From: CAZAKZ01 sp964485695
GTDB lineage: Bacteria > Planctomycetota > JAFGQW01
Direction of reading: 5' to 3'
NCBI GenBank assembly: GCA_964485695.1
Contig: CAZAKZ010000070.1
Coordinates: 1-28,132 of the forward strand
DNA length: 28,132 bases
Under the pieces are notes generated by a model. The model did no database searches. It was not told the origin of the DNA and worked only from the letters and a program-made list of their open reading frames with translations. The position numbers and the translations under genes are program-made. Position 1 is the first letter of the stretch. Every line of letters starts with the position of its first letter. This document shows positions 1-8,076 of this stretch, one piece after another.

Positions 1-56
1 CGATAAAAAATTGGTGGACAGCCTCGCTGAAAATCGGTTTAGGCAACAACAACTAA

Positions 57-139
57 CTAAATAGTCGGTCATGATTCGTAGCCGTCGCCTCGTCGAGAGG
101 CTCCGAGGCGACGGCTACGAATCATGACCGACCATTTAG
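57..139. repeat. Long near-perfect palindrome (hairpin)
   Basis: Positions 64-91 and 105-132 are perfect 28-nt reverse complements. With one mismatch (63/133) the arms extend to 57-91 and 105-139, around a 13-nt loop. On the minus strand, downstream of the parvulin gene, the hairpin is followed by a T-rich stretch (about 40-60), so it could act as a terminator for the minus-strand operon. A stem this long and perfect is unusual for a terminator. It may instead be a foldback transposon remnant or a repeat element. The first 60 bases are AT-richer than the rest of the window. Confidence 0.8.
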
Positions 140-195
140 GAATTGCGGCACGCGGGGTATGGTCTGGTTCAAGGAGGCACGCGCCCGGATCATGG

Positions 196-477
196 TCAAT
201 CGGTACGGCTGGTGATCTCGAGCAGGTGGTAGCCGAACTGGGTCTTGATCGGACCGTGCACCTGGCCCACCTCCTCGTTGAAGACGACCTTGTCGAACTC
301 GGGCACCATGTCGCCCTGGCCGAATTCACCCAGATCGCCGCCTTGTTTCCCAGACGGACACTGGGAGTGGCGCGCGGCCAGATCCGCGAAATCGGCTCCG
401 CTTATGATCTCGGACTTGAGGTCCTCGCAGGCTTTCTCGGTGGACACCAGGATATGTCGGGCACGGGCACGGGCCAT
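196..477 (-). CDS. ppiC: Small parvulin-type peptidyl-prolyl cis-trans isomerase
   Basis: The 93-residue product is a stand-alone parvulin domain, the same length as E. coli PpiC. Family hallmarks are visible: the opening RARHILV strand, ADFADLAARHSQCPSG, GGDLGEFGQGDMVPEFD, and the closing TQFGYHLLEI segment. Parvulins catalyse cis-trans isomerisation of Xaa-Pro bonds. With no signal peptide this one should be cytosolic. The ATG at 477 is preceded by GAGGAAGG at good spacing; the frame stays open upstream, but the family length and this ribosome-binding site fix the start. It is the last gene of a minus-strand run after the VIT-VWA and rhombosortase genes, 56 bp after the latter's stop. The family assignment is firm; any functional tie to the rhombosortase is only positional. 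Confidence 0.93.
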   Translation of the reverse strand: MARARARHILVSTEKACEDLKSEIISGADFADLAARHSQCPSGKQGGDLGEFGQGDMVPEFDKVVFNEEVGQVHGPIKTQFGYHLLEITSRTD

Positions 478-533
478 GACGGTTACCTTCCTCACGGGAA
501 TTGCCGTACAGGGCCTACGCCTCACCCGGGTCG

Positions 534-1256
534 TCAAGCCTGCACACGGCGAAAGACCGGATGATACCATTTCGCGCCGGAATGCAAAGAGGCTGGTGAA
601 CCGCCTGCGTCGGCACTGCAAGGAGCCCGCGATCCCGAGAAATCCCTCTCCATTCCGTGCCCTGCCGGGCCCACGGGCAGCATTCCCACCAGCACGCCGA
701 CGGCCCCACCGACCGCGTGTGCCAGGGGTACGGGCACAAATCCGGTATGGCTGACGAAGAGAGTGGTGCCGGAGACAAACTCGTACCCGACCTTGGCGGC
801 GAAGGCGGCAAGGAGAGCGGCAATGGCGACGACCCCGAACCGGGACCGACTTGTGATCTTCTCGCGGAGCATCGAAACCGCCAGCAGGGCAAAGAGCGCG
901 GAGTCGAGGCCGGAGAGACCGCGGTAGAAGGCGAGATCGGGCTGGAAAATCCACACCGACGCCGAGATCGTCGCGACCGAGGCGCCCACGGTGATCGCGA
1001 ACCGGCGCCGGCAGTTACGTTCACAAAGAGCACCGAGCAGGAGAAACGACAGCACGTCCCAAACCAGATGTTCCAGCGAAGCGTGGGTCCAGTGTCCGGT
1101 CACGAGGCGCCAGTACTCCTGGTGCTCGATGGCGAGGCGGTCGAACTGGAGACCGATCTCCAGCCTCGGAACCAGTGCCACGACCACCGCCAGGGCGCCT
1201 AACACGAGGGTGACGCCCGGCACGCGACTCGCTGCGCTCTCCTTGCTCGGCATCAT
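534..1256 (-). CDS. Rhombosortase-like rhomboid intramembrane serine protease
   Basis: The 240-residue polytopic membrane protein has rhomboid features: GHWTHASLEHLVWDVLSF at residues 54-71 (H58, H63, and D67 where classical rhomboids have Asn), GLSG at 113-116 with S115 as the predicted nucleophile, and LAHAVGGAVG with H180 as its partner. The compact form and HLVWD motif resemble rhombosortases, a rhomboid branch that cuts C-terminal GlyGly-CTERM-type anchors of exported proteins. The gene lies 62 bp downstream of a VIT-VWA protein with such a tail, the obvious candidate substrate. Two ATG codons are adjacent at the start; GGAGAG suits the second better. The last ~45 residues after the final membrane helix look unconserved and polar, so the true C-terminus could be affected by an indel. 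Confidence 0.85.
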   Translation of the reverse strand: MMPSKESAASRVPGVTLVLGALAVVVALVPRLEIGLQFDRLAIEHQEYWRLVTGHWTHASLEHLVWDVLSFLLLGALCERNCRRRFAITVGASVATISASVWIFQPDLAFYRGLSGLDSALFALLAVSMLREKITSRSRFGVVAIAALLAAFAAKVGYEFVSGTTLFVSHTGFVPVPLAHAVGGAVGVLVGMLPVGPAGHGMERDFSGSRAPCSADAGGSPASLHSGAKWYHPVFRRVQA

Positions 1257-1318
1257 TCTCTCCAGGTGCCTGCTCCTGCAGGTGCAGGGTGATCGAGAGT
1301 TTCCCGTCTCGACAGAGA

Positions 1319-3409
1319 CTACTTTTCCTCGATTCGCTGACGCCGCCGACGACGGCTCAGTAGGTAGAGCGCACCGGCGCCAGCCACGATACCCGCGGTC
1401 AACGGGTCGAACGCTCCGCCGCCGATGCTGTCGAACGGGGAGCGGCTTCGCCTCGGGCGGTCGGGCAGCCTCGACGTGGGGACGCTGCTCTGCGGCACTG
1501 CAGTGGGATTGTCCGCGCGAACGAGCTTGGGTGCTCGACGCACTGCGTTCGGGCCGATGGTGGGATCGGCCTTATCACGGATCTCCTTGAACCGAGCCAC
1601 CAGCGCACGTTCAGTGACACGGTCACGCGCCAGCCGGCGGACGTTCTTGCGCTCGATTTTCCAGCGGCGGTATTCGGCGTCGTTCTCCAGGACCAGGAAC
1701 GACGTGCGTTCGGTGACGATGGAGTACCCCTCACCGAGACGGATTATCTCGCTCACCGCTTCCGGTCCACCAATTTTGTCGAGTGAGCGGATCCGGTGCC
1801 AAGCCCACATGCGCTCGATCTGGGAATTGCCGCCCTCTCTCTTGGGTAACGTGAAGTCGTACCGTTGACTGGAGTCCCGCCCCTCGATGGTGACGCCGAA
1901 ATCGATCTTCAGCTTTCCGCCGTTGCGATACCGGCCGTAGACCCGTATGGGCATGCCGTGAAAGAGGTTCGGGAGCTCGCGCGGCTCCACCCCGTAGACC
2001 TCGACACCCTCGAAGGCGAGGTTGAGGTCGGTGGCTGCCGGCCTCGATACTTTTCGCCGAAACGCCCTGGCCAGGCGATTGAAGTCGTCGCCGTGGGAGA
2101 CGAACGATGCGAATCCGCCCGCGAACTCGGCCACACGCCGGAGGAGCGGTCGCTCCACTTCGTTACCGATCCCGACACAGAACACGCGCGTGCTTGCCGG
2201 CCGGTTCCGGATGAGATTGATCAGCTCAGCGCGTTCCTTCTGTTCCGTCATACCATCGGACAGCACAACCACATTGAGGGTACGGTCTGGTTCGCCGTAC
2301 TTGTAGGACGCGGCCAACGCCGGTCGAAGGTGCGTGCCTCCGCGCGCGTGGCGCGAAGCCAGAAACGTGTCTCCCTCCTTTCGCGTTGCCTCGGTCACGG
2401 GCCGGAGCTTGTTGAAGAGTGCTGTGGGGCGAACGTTGAAGGTGATGATCTCGAACCGATCCTCCGGCGCGAGTGCCTTGACGAACGCGCCGATGGACTC
2501 GCGCGAGAGCCTCAGCTTGCCCTGGTGGGCCATGCTTCCCGACACGTCGAGCACGAACACGTAGTCCATGCCCTGCCCGGCGCGATCGAGCTCCTTGCCT
2601 GCTGTGATGGTCAGGGCGAAGTAGCCGTTCTCTGCCTCGGGCTTCGACGCGATGAGATCGATGCCGGTATGGGGGCGGGACAGTTCGTAGGCGAGAACCA
2701 CGTCGCGGCTCAGATCGCCGCTGGTGGTCTCGAGGCTGGCCTGGTGATAGCGCGGATTGTGGTCGGCCATCACAAATTCATCCGGGTGACTCGGGCTTAC
2801 CAGTTTCACGATGGGCACTTCCGAGAGCACCTCGAAGGAGAGGGCAAACTTGCCTGTCGTGCGCTGGGCCAGGCCCTGTCGTGGACTCGTGGCCAGCGGA
2901 TAGACGTATGTGGCCCAGTCGTGGTCGAAATCGAGCTCCTGGTAGTAGGTGATGCGGATGCGCTGCTCCGCGCCGGCCGCGATGGGGAAAACCCGCATCT
3001 CGAAGGTCTTGAAATCCTTCTGTTCTAGAAGCCCGGGATCGCGGCGTGTTTTCTTGTAGCTCTCGTAGATCTGTCGGGCGCGCTCCTTCTCAACGACCTC
3101 GCCGACCATCTCCTTTCCGTTGATCCACATGCTGAAATCGGCTACCGAGGCGCCCTTCGGGACCGGAAAGATGTAGAGGGCCTCGACGATACGGTTCTCG
3201 GTGTTCTTGAACACCTGGTTCACACGGGTGACGGCAATGCCGTTGTTGATAGAGACGTTGACGGTGTGCTCCTTGATCTCGAGGAGCCCGCCGAAGCCGC
3301 CATCGGCGACGAGCAGGCCGCCGGCGTCGGCGCCCTTGCCCGGGGCGAGAGCGAGGGTCAGGACGAGGGCCGAGAAACCGGCCGCGGTGAGAAGCGACAG
3401 TGGACGCAT
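1319..3409 (-). CDS. Exported VIT and von Willebrand A domain protein with C-terminal sorting tail
   Basis: The 696-residue product starts with a signal peptide (about residues 1-28). A VIT (inter-alpha-trypsin) domain follows at about 38-165, with the typical VNQVFKNTENRIVEALYIFPVP stretch split by its turn near residue 70. A VWA domain begins near residue 282; its MIDAS metal site shows DVSGS at 288-292, a Thr in GGTHLRPAL and Asp in VLSDG. The C-terminus is tripartite: GGG at 663-665, a hydrophobic segment at about 669-684, then five Arg at 686-690. That layout matches GlyGly-CTERM-type signals processed by rhombosortases, and one is encoded next. VIT-VWA proteins are often sortase-anchored and adhesive or scaffold-like; the ligand is unknown. 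The ATG at 3409 has a strong GGAGGTG five bases upstream. Confidence 0.92.
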   Translation of the reverse strand: MRPLSLLTAAGFSALVLTLALAPGKGADAGGLLVADGGFGGLLEIKEHTVNVSINNGIAVTRVNQVFKNTENRIVEALYIFPVPKGASVADFSMWINGKEMVGEVVEKERARQIYESYKKTRRDPGLLEQKDFKTFEMRVFPIAAGAEQRIRITYYQELDFDHDWATYVYPLATSPRQGLAQRTTGKFALSFEVLSEVPIVKLVSPSHPDEFVMADHNPRYHQASLETTSGDLSRDVVLAYELSRPHTGIDLIASKPEAENGYFALTITAGKELDRAGQGMDYVFVLDVSGSMAHQGKLRLSRESIGAFVKALAPEDRFEIITFNVRPTALFNKLRPVTEATRKEGDTFLASRHARGGTHLRPALAASYKYGEPDRTLNVVVLSDGMTEQKERAELINLIRNRPASTRVFCVGIGNEVERPLLRRVAEFAGGFASFVSHGDDFNRLARAFRRKVSRPAATDLNLAFEGVEVYGVEPRELPNLFHGMPIRVYGRYRNGGKLKIDFGVTIEGRDSSQRYDFTLPKREGGNSQIERMWAWHRIRSLDKIGGPEAVSEIIRLGEGYSIVTERTSFLVLENDAEYRRWKIERKNVRRLARDRVTERALVARFKEIRDKADPTIGPNAVRRAPKLVRADNPTAVPQSSVPTSRLPDRPRRSRSPFDSIGGGAFDPLTAGIVAGAGALYLLSRRRRRQRIEEK

Positions 3410-3559
3410 GATACACCTCCAGAAAAAAGGGCGAGCCGAGACGCTCGACTCGATGTTCCTGGAGTAAAGCGAAGTGCGTGCCGGGAGAGAGCAAATGCGG
3501 GCATATCCGTATAACGTCTATTACCACAATAGGATACGACTTATTCCCCGACCCGGGCA

Positions 3560-3588
3560 TTGAAACCCGATCACCGCTGGCATACAAT
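3560..3588 (+). promoter_or_regulatory. Sigma-70-like promoter of the sigma-54 activator gene
   Basis: TTGAAA at 3560-3565 and TACAAT at 3583-3588 are separated by exactly 17 bp; each hexamer matches consensus at 5 of 6 positions. Transcription would begin near 3595, 40 bases before the proposed TTG start at 3635. The -35 box coincides with an upstream in-frame TTG, which argues against that codon being the start. Confidence 0.55.
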
Positions 3589-3634
3589 TTTTGCACTTCG
3601 GCTGTACGTTTTATGCCCCTTGGTGGAGATTCGT

Positions 3635-5188
3635 TTGGCCCTCCTGACTCCCAGGGACCGCGTCCGGGCCCGTGCCATCGCCGGTCTCGCGTACTGCAAT
3701 CCGTTCCTTCCGGAACGAATCTCTTTCGAGAAGGCCTCGCTGGGTCCGTCTTATACCGAGGTGCCGCCCTGGAATCTCGGGCCGGACTACTACGAGAACG
3801 ACCCGAACGTCACAGCCATACGAGATCTGGCCCGGACGCTGGCGGATGATGCGCGAGAACGCCTGAAGCTCCCCAGCGAGCGAGCCGGCGCGAGCCGATC
3901 AGATCTCGAACTGTACGAGAACGTGGTTCTTTTCCTGCTCTACTCCCGGTATACCCAGGCCCTCGAGGGGCTGATCGCAGCGGAGAACCTCGGCGGATCG
4001 GGCACCGAGCCGGTCGAGTTTCACGAGGCATGGCGTCGCGATGCGGCCCACTACCTGGAAATGCCTGAGGTGGATCTGAGGGCGTCGAAGGAGCTGGCCC
4101 ATGTGTTCGCCTGCTTCTATCAAATTCGCCGCGCTTTCCACCACATCTTCTACTTCATCGTCGGCACCTCACGTCCGGCTGCCCGCCTTCGCGCCGCAGT
4201 GTGGCAATCGATCTTTACGCACGACATGCGGCGCTACCGGACCACGCTCTACAACAGGATGGCCGATTTCAGCACGTTGATCACCGGACCCTCCGGTACC
4301 GGAAAAGAACTGGTCGCGCGCGCCATCGGTTTTGCCCGCTACATCCCTTTCAAACCCCGTACCAGGTCGTTCACGAGCGGTTTCCTCGGATCATTTCACG
4401 AGCTGAACCTGTCTGCGCTCTCGCCGACGTTGATCGAATCGGAGCTCTTCGGCCACTGTCGCGGAGCGTTCACCGGTGCGGTGGGGGACCGGAAGGGCTG
4501 GCTAGAGGTCTGCCCGCCGCTCGGCACCGCGTTTCTCGACGAGATCGGCGAGATCGATCCGGCCATCCAGGTCAAGCTCCTTCGTGTGCTGCAGTCACGG
4601 ATGTTCCAGCGCCTTGGGGAGACGCGGCTCCGTCGGTTCGAGGGGAAGATCATGGCCGCCACGCACCGTGACGTGGAGGCCGCCATGCACGCCGGCCAGT
4701 TGCGTGAGGATTTCTACTACCGGATCTGCTCCGACGTGATCGAGGTGCCGTCACTCGCCGAACGGATCCGGGACGAGCCCTCCGAGCTCACACACCTGAT
4801 TCGTTACCTCGTAGCGCGAGACCTCGGCGAGGATTCGAACGACCTCGCCTCCGAGGTAGAGGCGTGGATCGAGCAGCACCTCGGGCGGGATTACGGGTGG
4901 CCGGGCAACGTCCGCGAACTGGAACAATGCCTGAGAAACGTGACGATCCGACGTGCATACCATCCAGCCCGGGTCATCCAGGGGAGAGATCCCTTACGCG
5001 AACTGGCCGACGCGGTCGAGGCCGGATCTCTAACCGTGTCCGAGCTCCTGTCACGCTACACGACGCTAGTATACTCGCGGTCCGGCAGCTACGAGGAAAC
5101 AGCGCGGCGGCTGGGCGTGGACCGGCGTACCGTCAAGAACCGGATCGATCCGGAATGGCTCGAAGGCGCAAAGCCGGGGACTTCATGA
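3635..5188 (+). CDS. Sigma-54-dependent transcriptional activator with uncharacterised N-terminal domain
   Basis: The 517-residue protein has about 210 N-terminal residues I cannot assign, including an AYCNPFLPERI stretch near the start. A sigma-54 AAA+ domain follows: Walker A GPSGTGKE at about 218-225, ELFGHCRGAFTGA with the intact GAFTGA sigma-54 contact loop at 277-282, Walker B FLDEIGEI at about 301-308, and the YGWPGNVRELEQC sensor region. A Fis-type helix-turn-helix (ETARRLGVDRRTVKNRI) closes it. There is no receiver, GAF or PAS domain, so the signal is unknown. I chose TTG at 3635 because GGTGGAG (3622-3628) lies six bases upstream and a good promoter occupies 3560-3588; GTG at 3623 and TTG at 3560 are in-frame alternatives. 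It is divergent from the VIT-VWA operon and may control it, though I see no clear -24/-12 site there. Confidence 0.9.
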   Translation: MALLTPRDRVRARAIAGLAYCNPFLPERISFEKASLGPSYTEVPPWNLGPDYYENDPNVTAIRDLARTLADDARERLKLPSERAGASRSDLELYENVVLFLLYSRYTQALEGLIAAENLGGSGTEPVEFHEAWRRDAAHYLEMPEVDLRASKELAHVFACFYQIRRAFHHIFYFIVGTSRPAARLRAAVWQSIFTHDMRRYRTTLYNRMADFSTLITGPSGTGKELVARAIGFARYIPFKPRTRSFTSGFLGSFHELNLSALSPTLIESELFGHCRGAFTGAVGDRKGWLEVCPPLGTAFLDEIGEIDPAIQVKLLRVLQSRMFQRLGETRLRRFEGKIMAATHRDVEAAMHAGQLREDFYYRICSDVIEVPSLAERIRDEPSELTHLIRYLVARDLGEDSNDLASEVEAWIEQHLGRDYGWPGNVRELEQCLRNVTIRRAYHPARVIQGRDPLRELADAVEAGSLTVSELLSRYTTLVYSRSGSYEETARRLGVDRRTVKNRIDPEWLEGAKPGTS

Positions 5189-5243
5189 TGGTTGGGGGAT
5201 CGGGTGTCGTCTTCACGCTGCTCGGCCGATCTGGACCCATTGA

Positions 5244-5420
5244 CCCGGATTATTCATGAAACACCGAGCGAAAATGGATCTGGGTCTGTCTGGCAAGGCG
5301 AAACGGCGGTTTCGACCGCAGGCGTATTCCCTGCAATACGTTGAGGATCGAAATCGTCGTTTCAACGCAGCCAGGCGGGCTCAGATCCACTTGCAGCCGG
5401 TGTTTCATGAATAATCCGGG
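5244..5420. mobile_element. MITE-like non-autonomous element, 177 bp, 23-bp terminal inverted repeats
   Basis: Positions 5244-5266 and 5398-5420 are perfect 23-bp inverted repeats beginning CCCGGATTATTCATG. They are flanked on both sides by TTGA (5240-5243 and 5421-5424), a 4-bp target-site duplication. The interior continues as a weaker inverted repeat (TGGATCTG near 5275 against CAGATCCA near 5382; GAAAC near 5300 against GTTTC near 5359). It encodes no transposase, so movement would need one supplied in trans. Ends starting CC and a 4-bp duplication fit the IS1380 family from memory, but I cannot confirm the family. It lies between two convergent genes and interrupts neither. Confidence 0.85.
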
Positions 5421-5459
5421 TTGAGAGGCCTGGCAGATTGTCATGCGCGAACTCATCCG

Positions 5460-6992
5460 TCAAGGCACGTACGTGTTGTCCAGCCGCTGGGCCACCATCC
5501 GATCGAACAGCCAGTGATCCCAACCCAGGCCGAACTTCTGCGTGCGGAGTCGGTACCTGGCAATCCGCCTCAATCCGCGGTAGAGAAAACTCTCGACCTG
5601 TCCCGGATCGAATTCGAGCTTGCTGGTGACCATCGGCAGGTAGTAGTAGGCCAGCTTCTTGATCCGTTCCTCGTCACGGGGGGGCAGCCACGGCATCGTG
5701 CGCTGACCGGGATCACCAAACCATTCCCGAAACGCGATCACCTCTTCCAGCGTGCGAGGAAATCCCGGGATCCAGCGAATGGCCTCGTCTCCCTGGGGTG
5801 TGTTCCAGGTGGGCTGGAAGAACCGGAACGTGAAGAATACGTGTTCGGGATCGAGCCTGTGCAACGCGTGGATCAGCGATAGGCTGTGGCGCCGATCGGT
5901 CTCGGTCTCGCCCACGAAGCCGAAGATGAAGTTGTGCATGACATCGATGCCTCGAGCAAGCGCCTTCCGGGTTACCTCGTACGGCGCCTGGGGCCGATGC
6001 CGCTTTCCCAGCCGCTCGAGCAAGGCCGGTGAACCCGATTCTGTCCCGAATTCCAGCTTTCGACAGCCACCCTCGGCCAGCAGATCCCAGTCCGCATCCG
6101 AGAGCTTATCGGCATCCAACGGAGAAACCAGGGCGAACCAGCGGCAATCAGGCAATCGTTCCTTCCACAATCGGGCCAGCTCGCGGGGCCGTCGCCGGTT
6201 GGTGAAGAAATCCAGTTCGGCCATATGAAACTGCCGGACACCCCATCTCGACCGAAGCCACTTGAATAGTTCCACGATCGTCTCGCTGTCGAGCAGCGAT
6301 GGCGGGTGGTTTCGCCAGTAGCAAAACGAACAGCGCTTGGCGCATCCCCGGCCGGTGCCCACGATCAAAGTCGAAAATCCGTTTCCGAAGATTCCGCCTT
6401 TCTGTATGTAGCCGGACAAGTCGACCCTCTTGAATAGACTCAAGTACTCCGGTCGGTATCGCTGGTGCGGTGTAATTGGGTTGGCGTGCCTTGCACCCTC
6501 GAACCAGACCAGCCCGGAGACGGACTTCGGGGTGATTCCACCATCAAGCGCGTCGAGTAGTTGCACACACGCTTCTTCTCCATAGCCCCGGATGAAGAAG
6601 TCCACAACTGAACTCGGCGTCAGGATCTCGACCGGACACAGGGACAGGAAGGAACCGCCCACCACGATCCGGATTTCCGGATACGCGGTCTTGATCTCTC
6701 CGGCCAGCTGCTGGGAATAGCGGGTCTGGAACATGGGATCTAGGTCGTTCATCCAGATGAAGACGACCCGCACCTCTACCAGCGCTGCCAGAAAATCAGC
6801 CATCCGGTTCTCGAGGTCCCGATCGAGTTTCTGGTCGAAAAACACGACCTCGTAACCGGCGTTGTAAAGGGCGCTCGCCACCGTCAGCGACCGGAATGGA
6901 GGACCCTGGCCCTCGGCTGCAGTTTCGGCTGTCCACCGCGGTACGACGAATCCGATCCGCTCCCGGCAATCCGGAGGAGTGAGAATCTGCAT
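5460..6992 (-). CDS. B12-binding-domain radical SAM protein
   Basis: The 510-residue protein has an N-terminal cobalamin-binding-like Rossmann region (about 1-150) with VVGGSFLSL where this fold usually shows a GG turn; the His of a DxHxxG motif is not evident. The radical SAM core carries C217, C221 and C224 in GCAKRCSFCYWR, the CxxxCxxC that ligates the 4Fe-4S cluster, followed by LEFGTESGSPALLERLGKRH and FIFGFVGETETDRRHS, typical of this class. The C-terminal ~100 residues resemble the extensions of anaerobic Mg-protoporphyrin cyclase-like and methyltransferase-like members. The substrate cannot be told. The ATG at 6992 has GGAGGG about nine bases upstream. It is divergent from an SDR epimerase-like gene, so a shared role in a modified sugar, lipid or natural product is possible but unproven. 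Confidence 0.88.
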   Translation of the reverse strand: MQILTPPDCRERIGFVVPRWTAETAAEGQGPPFRSLTVASALYNAGYEVVFFDQKLDRDLENRMADFLAALVEVRVVFIWMNDLDPMFQTRYSQQLAGEIKTAYPEIRIVVGGSFLSLCPVEILTPSSVVDFFIRGYGEEACVQLLDALDGGITPKSVSGLVWFEGARHANPITPHQRYRPEYLSLFKRVDLSGYIQKGGIFGNGFSTLIVGTGRGCAKRCSFCYWRNHPPSLLDSETIVELFKWLRSRWGVRQFHMAELDFFTNRRRPRELARLWKERLPDCRWFALVSPLDADKLSDADWDLLAEGGCRKLEFGTESGSPALLERLGKRHRPQAPYEVTRKALARGIDVMHNFIFGFVGETETDRRHSLSLIHALHRLDPEHVFFTFRFFQPTWNTPQGDEAIRWIPGFPRTLEEVIAFREWFGDPGQRTMPWLPPRDEERIKKLAYYYLPMVTSKLEFDPGQVESFLYRGLRRIARYRLRTQKFGLGWDHWLFDRMVAQRLDNTYVP

Positions 6993-7129
6993 GGACCGAT
7001 ACCCTCCACCCGAATCTCAGTCGCTTTTCAACCCACACGTACTATAACTGAGCAGCGGGATGAGTTGTTGCATGAGCTGCAATTCGCGATTGAAGAAGGG
7101 CCCGGCTACAGGAATGGAGGTTCTCTGCA

Positions 7130-8065
7130 ATGCCCCAGATACCAACGACTTCCGTGCTTGTCACCGGCGCCTCCGGACTGGTGGGTTCCGCCGTGGTACG
7201 CGAGCTGGATCGACTCGGATTCCGGGTCACGGGGCTTACGCGTAGAACCGAGCCGCTCCCTGGCATCGAGACGATCACCGGCGACCTTGCACAGGATTCA
7301 GGAGCAATTTTCGGGCGCAGTACCTTCGAAGTCGTGATCCACGCTGCCGGAATCATGCAAGGATCGGAGGCGGATTTCCAGCGCATCAATGTGAAGGGGA
7401 CCGAACGCATTTGCCGCCAGGCCGAGGCTGGAGGCGTCCGAACCATGGTCTTGATCAGCACCGCTGCTGTCTATGGATCCGCGCCATCTCTAAACGCCGA
7501 TGAGTCACGGCCACCGGTCCCGGAGGGTTCGTACGCGGCTTCAAAGGCGGCCGCGGAATCGGTCGCACGGTCGATTCTCGGTGAACGGCTCACGATACTG
7601 CGACCGGTCACCGTGTATCGCACCGGTGCATGCCCTTTCATAGATCAACTTGCCATGATGATTCGAAGCGGAAGCCTTCCTCGCGTACCGGGCCGGAATC
7701 CGCCGATCGATCTCGTGCACGTGGACGACCTGGCCCTGGCCATCGCCGCCGCCCTCGGACGGGGCGCCGGCCAGGTCCTGAACGTGGCCGGGCCGGAGCC
7801 GATTCCCTACCTCCACCTCGGTGACCTCGCCGCTGCCGCACTGGGAATACGGCCGGCGTGGGTGCCGGCCGCAGCCCCGGAGGAGAAGGCGGAACCAGGC
7901 CTCGCTCCACCGGAATCCTTTCCTCCGCATCTGTATTCGGCGGCTACCGTGACGAGGACGTTATCCTGCGGCCGGGCCAGGGCCATTCTGGACTACCGGC
8001 CAACCCGCAGCGCCGAGGTGGAGATTCCCCGGGCATTGCAGGCCTCCGGCTATCGGCAACCGTAA
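7130..8065 (+). CDS. NAD-dependent epimerase/dehydratase (extended SDR)
   Basis: The 311-residue product is an extended short-chain dehydrogenase/reductase. It shows the Rossmann dinucleotide motif VTGASGLVGSA at about 10-20, HAAGIMQG where the nucleotide-sugar epimerase family has an HxAA motif, the catalytic Ser region LISTAAVYG, and YAASK as the YxxxK catalytic pair. The closing DLVHVDDLALAIAAAL segment is typical of NAD(P)-dependent sugar epimerases and 3-beta-HSD-like enzymes. The exact substrate is not readable. The ATG at 7130 has GGAGG eight bases upstream. Its stop lies 11 bp from that of the convergent esterase-like gene, leaving no room for a terminator. Confidence 0.9.
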   Translation: MPQIPTTSVLVTGASGLVGSAVVRELDRLGFRVTGLTRRTEPLPGIETITGDLAQDSGAIFGRSTFEVVIHAAGIMQGSEADFQRINVKGTERICRQAEAGGVRTMVLISTAAVYGSAPSLNADESRPPVPEGSYAASKAAAESVARSILGERLTILRPVTVYRTGACPFIDQLAMMIRSGSLPRVPGRNPPIDLVHVDDLALAIAAALGRGAGQVLNVAGPEPIPYLHLGDLAAAALGIRPAWVPAAAPEEKAEPGLAPPESFPPHLYSAATVTRTLSCGRARAILDYRPTRSAEVEIPRALQASGYRQP

Positions 8066-8076
8066 ATCCGTCAGCA

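Noticed and set aside
1865..3028. 387-codon open frame on the plus strand
   Set aside because: It lies antisense inside the VIT-VWA gene, which has full domain support; GC-rich third positions keep the opposite strand open.
3518..3532. CTATT-ACCAC-AATAG small inverted repeat in the divergent promoter region
   Set aside because: Five-base arms are too short to support an operator call on their own.
3579..3596. TGGCATAC...TTGCA as a sigma-54 (-24/-12) promoter
   Set aside because: GG and GC are separated by 12 bases instead of the required 10. The same stretch is better explained by the TTGAAA-N17-TACAAT promoter.
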